Positions 15,052 to 19,296 of a stretch of DNA of 19,296 bases are shown here, in pieces. The position numbers and the translations under genes were made by a program. Below the pieces are notes generated by a model. It was not told where the DNA came from. It was given only the letters and a program-made list of their open reading frames with translations, and did not search any database. The stretch's first letter is position 1. Every line of letters starts with the position of its first letter. This stretch comes from Methylovulum sp. (lineage in GTDB: Bacteria > Pseudomonadota > Gammaproteobacteria > Methylococcales > Methylomonadaceae): assembly GCA_016919605.1 (NCBI GenBank), contig JACXTQ010000209.1, positions 1-19,296 on the forward strand. Reading direction: 5' to 3'.

Positions 15052-15521
15052 CCCAAACCGCCTTGGCGCGACAATGCTCGTCTCTTAGCACTCGCCTGGT
15101 CTTTTGCTTCCCTAAATTCCGGCTCTAATTTTTTCAATTTCTCTACAAGGCCAGATAAGTCATAGTGGTTAGATAATTTGCGGTTATCGCTCCCAAAACG
15201 TTCAATTCGCTCAACCAAACCCGCTTGTTCCATTTCAGCAATGTATCTTTGTATTTGCCGAGGCCCAATGCCTAACCTATCACTTAAGGATTGTTTAGAA
15301 GGGAAAGGCTTGTTATCAGCTTCCCACCAATAATCAGCCAATTGCACTAAAATTGCCAACTGAGTTGGATTAAGCCCTAATCTTCTTTGAGCCTTAAAAA
15401 GCAAAGAGGGAATGATGCAAAAACCTTGCTTTATAACATCACCTCCCCATTTTTTAGCTGATAATTCATTGCTTTTTGTTTTTTTGGGGATGGTCTCAGA
15501 AGAATTTTCAATTTTCGACAT
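15048..15521 (-). CDS. Winged-helix (HTH_36-like) DNA-binding protein
   Basis: This 157-residue protein has an unstructured, Lys/Ser-rich N-terminus (1-24), a GGDVIKQGFCIIPSLLFKAQ segment, a winged helix from about 50 to 122 (LNPTQLAILVQLADYWW, then PSKQSLSDRLGIGPRQIQRYIAEMEQAGLVERIERFG with the recognition helix near 86-96), and a charged C-terminal helix. The AQRRLGLNPTQLA and GPRQIQRYIAEME stretches match a widespread family of small regulators related to plasmid replication-initiator HTH domains. ATG 15521 has AGGAG 5 bases upstream. The gene is coupled to the toxin by a four-base overlap and is preceded by a pair of TAATRAACTT direct repeats, so it probably autoregulates the pair. It may be the true antitoxin or a third, regulatory component. 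Confidence 0.8.
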   Translation of the reverse strand: MSKIENSSETIPKKTKSNELSAKKWGGDVIKQGFCIIPSLLFKAQRRLGLNPTQLAILVQLADYWWEADNKPFPSKQSLSDRLGIGPRQIQRYIAEMEQAGLVERIERFGSDNRKLSNHYDLSGLVEKLKKLEPEFREAKDQASAKRRALSRQGGLG

Positions 15522-15537
15522 ATATGCTCCTAAAAAA

Positions 15538-15563
15538 TAATAAACTTAGGCTATAATGAACTT
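15538..15563. promoter_or_regulatory. Candidate operator: two TAATRAACTT direct repeats
   Basis: TAATAAACTT (15538-15547) and TAATGAACTT (15554-15563) repeat with a 16-base period, 17 bases upstream of the winged-helix ATG. They overlap the place where the promoter should be, as expected for an autoregulatory site. They read AAGTTYATTA on the transcribed strand. Confidence 0.5.
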
Positions 15564-15610
15564 AAAAACAATCGATTACAACTACTAGCACTAGACAAAT
15601 AAAGCCAGTG

Positions 15611-15636
15611 GGCATAAGTCATTTAAGACTTATGCC
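15611..15636. repeat. Perfect 10-base inverted repeat GGCATAAGTC / GACTTATGCC
   Basis: The arms lie at 15611-15620 and 15627-15636 with loop ATTTAA. No T-tract follows. It may be a REP-like repeat or a regulator site between the divergent winged-helix and DUF2459 genes. Confidence 0.6.
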
Positions 15637-15797
15637 ACAAGCCCTCAGTGACCTATGGCAGTAGCCCTAGATGACCGCTAAAATATACCCAAGCGGGAGA
15701 AAATGAAATTTTACTTAACTCAAAGTCAACCCAGCACAGACAATAATATTTAACCCCCTAGCTCTAAATGACTAGGGGTGGTACTAGCAGAGCCGCC

Positions 15798-16445
15798 ATG
15801 AAAGCCTTCTTGCCCCTCATTACCCTGTCCCTGATAACGGCGTGTGCCGCCAGAGGTTATACGCCTACGCAAAGCCAGCCCATTTATGTGGTCAGCCACG
15901 GCTGGCATACGGGCTTTATCGTACCCGCCGACAACATTCAGACGCGTATCCCTAGGTTAAAGGCACGGTTTGGGGCAACGCCGTTCATTGAATTTGGCTG
16001 GGGTGACAAAGGCTTTTATCAAGCAAAAGAAATCACCACGGGCTTAACGCTAAGGGCTTTATTCTGGTCGCCAGGATCAACCATCCATGCCGTGGCAGTA
16101 CCTGAAAACGTACATGGCTATTTCGCCAACAGCGCCATTGCGACCGTCTGCCTTAATGACAGCGAGTATGCCGCCTTCATTGGCTTTATTGCCGACAGCT
16201 TCTATAAAACCCCACAAGGGGAGGTGCTGGAACTCAGGCGGGGCATTTATGGCGACAGCCAATTTTATGAAGGTGTCGGCAGATACTCTATTTTCAACAC
16301 TTGCAATAAATGGACGGCCAAAGGCCTGCAACAGGCGGGGCTGGATATAATACCGGCCTTTAGCCTGACTGCCGGCAGCATCATGGGCTATCTGCAAGAG
16401 CAAAACCAAACCTGCTCCACTTCTCTAAAGCACAGCGGTTTGTAG
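15798..16445 (+). CDS. DUF2459 lipoprotein (TIGR02117-type)
   Basis: This is a 215-residue predicted lipoprotein with the signal MKAFLPLITLSLITAC, in which the lipobox ITAC places the lipidated cysteine at 16. The mature part matches DUF2459: PIYVVSHGWHTGFIVP (28-43), EFGWGDKGFYQAKE (65-78), LFWSPGST (88-95) and a C-terminal NTCNKWTAKGLQQAG region. The His-Gly-Trp-His and C-terminal NTCNKW motifs are the invariant parts and suggest a papain/NlpC-like cysteine active site, but the function is unknown. I prefer ATG 15798, which gives the signal peptide, over the open frame from 15768, which would add MTRGGTSRAA before it. No clear Shine-Dalgarno sequence is seen at either. Confidence 0.88.
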   Translation: MKAFLPLITLSLITACAARGYTPTQSQPIYVVSHGWHTGFIVPADNIQTRIPRLKARFGATPFIEFGWGDKGFYQAKEITTGLTLRALFWSPGSTIHAVAVPENVHGYFANSAIATVCLNDSEYAAFIGFIADSFYKTPQGEVLELRRGIYGDSQFYEGVGRYSIFNTCNKWTAKGLQQAGLDIIPAFSLTAGSIMGYLQEQNQTCSTSLKHSGL

Positions 16446-16683
16446 GCTCCGCCAAAGCCATAACCGCCCTATGCCACTCATTTAACGATACTTTTGCATC
16501 GTCAAACCTTGTCCGTTTTAATTTGGCTGGTATGCTGATACCGCCAGCAAAACTGTTTTAGCCTCGCCTGACAGGCTTTACGTCCTAACCGTCCTTAAAT
16601 CCCTAACTGTAAGCCGGGCTAAAAACAGTGTCTGCCTGCACGACTGACCTAAGCCATACAATAATAACAAGAGGGGTTACACT
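16446..16683. other. Spacer between DUF2459 and the periplasmic protein gene
   Basis: No gene or strong regulatory signal is seen in these 238 bases. Weak GCCT/AGGC pairing near 16561-16575 is too short to call a terminator. Confidence 0.4.
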
Positions 16684-17259
16684 ATGAACAAACTAAATAG
16701 AGGATGTCTTATATTAAGCTTGCTAGGGCTAGCAAGCCTTGGCCTATCGACAGCCGTAGAGGCTCATCGCGGAGCGGTCAATGAAGTTGACCCGTGTAAT
16801 ATTTTAGTTGGGGATGAGCGGGTACACTTCACCGCCTATACGCCAAGCTTTAACAATACTAAAGAATATTGCCAATCGATACCGAACGTGGGCAAAACCA
16901 ATCTTGTATTCGATTACGAAGGCAAAAGCCTGCGCAATCTCACCGTGGAATTTGAAGTGACCAAAGAACCGGAAGGAACACGGATTTTTTATCAGGAACC
17001 TAAGAAAATCAAATCGGGCACGGTCAATGGGCTCGTTGATTTTAGCCAATTTGGCGCGGGCAATTATCTAGCCCATGTCGCGATTGTCCATGGTGACAAA
17101 AGCTCAGATAGCCATATTCCCTTTTCGGTGGGGCTAGAAAAAGAAACGTCTAATAATCTGCCGATTAAATCGCTAATCATGGCGGCGATTCTAGCGCTAT
17201 TGTTTTACGTTATGAAACGCGCCGCCAAAAAAGACAGCACCAAACCTTCCGATGTTTAA
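16684..17259 (+). CDS. Membrane-anchored periplasmic protein with predicted N-terminal histidine
   Basis: I do not recognise a named family. The 191 residues start with a Sec signal peptide whose best cleavage (AVEA/H after residue 27) leaves His28 as the first mature residue. The periplasmic part (28-158) is predominantly beta-strand-like, with a likely disulfide Cys38-Cys63 and further histidines at 48, 131, 136 and 144. One membrane helix follows (about 161-177), then a positively charged cytoplasmic tail KRAAKK, giving an N-out, C-in topology. An N-terminal histidine plus internal histidines is the pattern of copper histidine-brace proteins such as CopC, PCuAC and LPMO-like proteins, so copper binding is a reasonable but unproven idea. 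ATG 16684 is preceded by AGAGGGG at 7-8 bases. It appears monocistronic. Confidence 0.75.
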   Translation: MNKLNRGCLILSLLGLASLGLSTAVEAHRGAVNEVDPCNILVGDERVHFTAYTPSFNNTKEYCQSIPNVGKTNLVFDYEGKSLRNLTVEFEVTKEPEGTRIFYQEPKKIKSGTVNGLVDFSQFGAGNYLAHVAIVHGDKSSDSHIPFSVGLEKETSNNLPIKSLIMAAILALLFYVMKRAAKKDSTKPSDV

Positions 17260-17582
17260 ACGGTATTTCGCCAAACTGACTTGGGAATATGGCTTGGCGC
17301 ATAGCGCCTCGTTGTCGGTCTGTTTAGCTACCAAAACACATTAAATAAGCTATAGTTGGAGTACAAAGCCACGCTTGTACTCCAAACCTGCACCCATCCA
17401 CTTAAGCGGCAAAGGCTCAGGGCTATTTTGATTTACTTGCTTCTCGGCAAATTTAAGGTAAAGTGTTTAGTCTATCGTAGGCATACCTAAACATTATAAC
17501 CAAAAGAACTTAATATGATACCTAGGGCAGTGAATTACCGATATATATGCCTAATCCAACCACCAAAAACCCTTAAGACTTT
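17260..17582. other. Intergenic region with REP-like palindrome
   Basis: No gene is visible. It has the 11-base inverted repeat listed separately, plus a 7-base pair TGTTTAG (17464-17470) with CTAAACA (17487-17493) that encloses a smaller TAGG/CCTA pairing. The promoter of the flavoprotein gene should be in the last 80 AT-rich bases but is not clear. Confidence 0.5.
17356..17385. repeat. REP-like palindrome TTGGAGTACAA / TTGTACTCCAA
   Basis: A perfect 11-base inverted repeat (17356-17366 with 17375-17385) surrounds the 8-base loop AGCCACGC. It lacks a T-tract. It has the form of a dispersed extragenic palindrome and lies about 100 bases after the upstream stop codon. Confidence 0.65.
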
Positions 17583-18572
17583 ATGACGGTGCCTGCCAAT
17601 AACACATTAATGATAGGGATTATCGGTGGCGGCGTGGCGGGCATGGCCTGTGCGTTGTGGTTAAAACGACTGGGGTACACCCCCGTTATTATCGAACAGA
17701 ACGCCAAACTGGGTGGGCAATTGCTCAACTTGCACCGACCCAACCACTGGGTATTGGGCCTGCCAGGACACACTAGCGCCGAGCTGGCCAGCATTTACGC
17801 CGAACATATCCGGCAAGAAGCCATCGACACGTTCTGCCCAGCCCACTTGCTGGAGCTGGACACCACCGACACCGGCTTTAACGCTGTGGTCGAACACGCG
17901 GACAAGCGTCACGTATTAGCCCTACGCGCCATCGTGATTGCCAGCGGCGTGCGAATTTTGGGGCTTGAGGCGTTTGCAGCGTTACCCGGTTATCAAACCG
18001 TGCTGGAGGCAGGGCTTATCAGTAATTTTCCCTTCGATCATTTAACAGAACAAGCAAACTGGGCCGTCAAAACCGTGGCGGTGATTGGCGGGGGCGACAA
18101 CGCCCACTTTACCGCGAAAGACTTAGTGCTGGCGGGGGCGCATGTCCATTTGCTGGAACGCTCAACCGCGAAAGCACGCGCGACCATTCGTCGGGAAGTG
18201 CTCGAATTGATAGCTCAAGGCCGCATCAGCGAACACCCCCAAACTCAAGTGACCGCCTTTCAGATACATCAAGACGGTATCGCCCTGTGCTTAAACAACG
18301 GCGAGCCTATCACCGTGGACAGAATTTTTGCCCGTTTGGGCTTTGCCGCTAATAGCGAAGGCTTGACGGCGTTTGCCGCGTTTAACGGCCTTATTAAAAA
18401 AGCCGGTTATATACAAACAGATGCCGCCCAACGCACTTCAGTACCGTGGGTTTATGCCATTGGCGATGTCGCCAATGCGCGGCATCAGTCGGTGGTCAAC
18501 GCCATTGCCGAAGGGGCGGTGGCGGCACAGGATTTGAGTGAACGGGTGCAAATGAATGACAGCAAATCCTAG
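17583..18572 (+). CDS. NAD(P)/FAD oxidoreductase, thioredoxin-reductase-like without CxxC
   Basis: This 329-residue two-dinucleotide-domain flavoprotein is most like type-2 ferredoxin-NADP reductases (YumC-like) in the thioredoxin reductase superfamily. The FAD motif GGGVAG lies at 15-20 with the acidic strand end IIEQN at 36-40, then LGGQL at 43-47. The nucleotide-binding motif VIGGGDNA lies at 168-175. The second FAD motif YAIGDVAN is at 291-298. The redox CxxC that precedes the second motif in thioredoxin reductase is absent, so it is not a thioredoxin reductase. The NADP signature HRRxxxR is replaced by LLERSTAKAR, with an acidic Glu192, which may mean NADH preference or an unusual donor. 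The start is not supported by a Shine-Dalgarno sequence, and ATG 17610 is possible. It overlaps the next gene by 17 bases. Confidence 0.85.
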   Translation: MTVPANNTLMIGIIGGGVAGMACALWLKRLGYTPVIIEQNAKLGGQLLNLHRPNHWVLGLPGHTSAELASIYAEHIRQEAIDTFCPAHLLELDTTDTGFNAVVEHADKRHVLALRAIVIASGVRILGLEAFAALPGYQTVLEAGLISNFPFDHLTEQANWAVKTVAVIGGGDNAHFTAKDLVLAGAHVHLLERSTAKARATIRREVLELIAQGRISEHPQTQVTAFQIHQDGIALCLNNGEPITVDRIFARLGFAANSEGLTAFAAFNGLIKKAGYIQTDAAQRTSVPWVYAIGDVANARHQSVVNAIAEGAVAAQDLSERVQMNDSKS

Positions 18573-19296
18573 TAAAACGCCCCCTTTGGTTTGGGTGGTG
18601 GACAGCGCTTATACGGGGGAGCTACATGCCCGTATCGGCTTGGCGGAACGCTTAGGGTATGGTTATAGCCTAATTCCCTTACCCACTGGCGATGCTAGCG
18701 CTTACGGGGATATGTTACGGCAACGTTATCGGCAAGAAGGCTACGGCCACACCACGCCTTTGCTGATTATCACGGGTACGGGCGAGGAAACTACGGCGGA
18801 AATCGCCAATTTACGGCCAGTGTTCGCCCAGCAGTTATTCACGGTTTATCTGGCTTCGATCTTACCCGATGAGCGCCATCCGCGCCTTGGCGAATATGAC
18901 CTGATCGCCTCGCCGCAATTGTCCGGCAATAATATCATCACCTTAATTGGCGTGCCGCATCAACTCAACCATGAAAACTTGGCTTTAGCCTATCAACAAC
19001 ACGCCGATTACTTCAGCACCTTACCCCACCCTATCATTGGCGTGTTAGTCGGCGGCAATACCCGCTATTGTGATGGCTTTACCCAAAGCCATGCCCTGTG
19101 TTTAGCAGAGCGCATCATTAATATCAGCCAAGTATTAGGCGGTTGCCTAGCCATCACCAACAGCCGCCGCACCCCCGCCCCCGCCTTAAACGCCTTACTG
19201 GCCGGATTGAATGGCATTCCCCATTATTATTTCGATTGGCAACACATCGACCACACCTTTTACCATGCCCTGTTGGCCCATGCCGATCTGTTTGTC
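18556..19296 (+). CDS. Mitochondrial fission ELM1 family protein (DUF1022), C-terminus cut off
   Basis: 247 codons are visible from ATG 18556 to the window edge. The chain resembles the bacterial ELM1/DUF1022 family, which has a glycosyltransferase-like Rossmann fold and no settled function in bacteria. Seen: WVVDSAYTGELHARIGLAERLG near residues 13-34, LLIITGTGEETTAEIANL in the middle, LVGGNTRYCDGF with the conserved GG loop near 170-180, GGCLAITNSRRTPAPALNAL near 195-214 and a YHALLAHADLFV ending that in relatives runs into the ligand-binding TADS region. The start lies inside the last codons of the flavoprotein gene (17-base overlap), so the two are translationally coupled and probably work in one pathway. 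Confidence 0.75.
   Translation, partial: MTANPSKTPPLVWVVDSAYTGELHARIGLAERLGYGYSLIPLPTGDASAYGDMLRQRYRQEGYGHTTPLLIITGTGEETTAEIANLRPVFAQQLFTVYLASILPDERHPRLGEYDLIASPQLSGNNIITLIGVPHQLNHENLALAYQQHADYFSTLPHPIIGVLVGGNTRYCDGFTQSHALCLAERIINISQVLGGCLAITNSRRTPAPALNALLAGLNGIPHYYFDWQHIDHTFYHALLAHADLFV

Larger units (their letters stand above)
15522..15797. other. Divergent spacer with hairpins before the DUF2459 gene
   Basis: No gene is seen. It contains the operator repeats above, a perfect 10-base inverted repeat at 15611-15636, an imperfect 14-base direct repeat (AGCCCTCAGTGACC at 15640-15653 and AGCCCTAGATGACC at 15663-15676), and a 7-base hairpin CCCCTAG/CTAGGGG at 15755-15778 just before the DUF2459 start. 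Confidence 0.5.

Noticed and set aside
1..19296. CRISPR arrays, tRNA or rRNA genes, complete insertion sequences
   Set aside because: No regularly spaced direct repeats, cloverleaf or rRNA-like segments, or transposase frames with terminal repeats were seen on either strand.

Overview
The window looks like chromosomal DNA of a gammaproteobacterium of roughly 50% G+C. The nrdR-ribD-ribE-ribB order is the usual gammaproteobacterial riboflavin cluster. The mix of a copper-resistance operon, a single-domain globin, Uma2-type nuclease remnants and abundant dispersed palindromes would fit a methanotroph (Methylococcales). That placement is inferred from gene content only; no marker gene proves it.

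Layout. (1) 1-2879, minus strand: nrdR, ribD, a small orphan HicB-like gene, ribE and the start of ribB, probably one operon. (2) 2880-6573: a spacer with a REP-like palindrome, then two minus-strand envelope genes, a secreted protein with three ~180-residue repeats and an outer-membrane beta-barrel with an unusually long N-terminal region. (3) 6888-7537, plus strand: a Uma2-family gene broken by a frameshift. (4) 7534-11624, minus strand: an AI-2E-family permease, then a tightly overlapping trio (stand-alone WYL-like protein, Tat-exported multicopper oxidase CopA, His-rich outer-membrane CopB). (5) 11707-13182, minus: a polysaccharide flippase. (6) 13183-13618: a gene-free, palindrome-rich spacer before a single-domain protoglobin. 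(7) 14405-15563: a HigA-like XRE protein convergent with, and overlapping the 3' end of, a Gp49/RelE-like toxin gene that is itself coupled to a winged-helix gene preceded by a pair of direct repeats. (8) 15798-17259, plus: a DUF2459 lipoprotein and a membrane-anchored periplasmic protein predicted to begin with histidine after signal cleavage. (9) 17583-end, plus: a thioredoxin-reductase-like flavoprotein without the redox CxxC, overlapping an ELM1-family gene cut by the window edge.

How the genes work together. The rib genes make riboflavin from GTP and ribulose 5-phosphate. CopA and CopB oxidise and bind excess copper in the periplasm and outer membrane. The toxin, XRE and winged-helix genes look like a toxin-antitoxin locus with a non-canonical arrangement, and this is the part of the window I find most worth following up. 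No tRNA, rRNA, complete insertion sequence or CRISPR array was seen.
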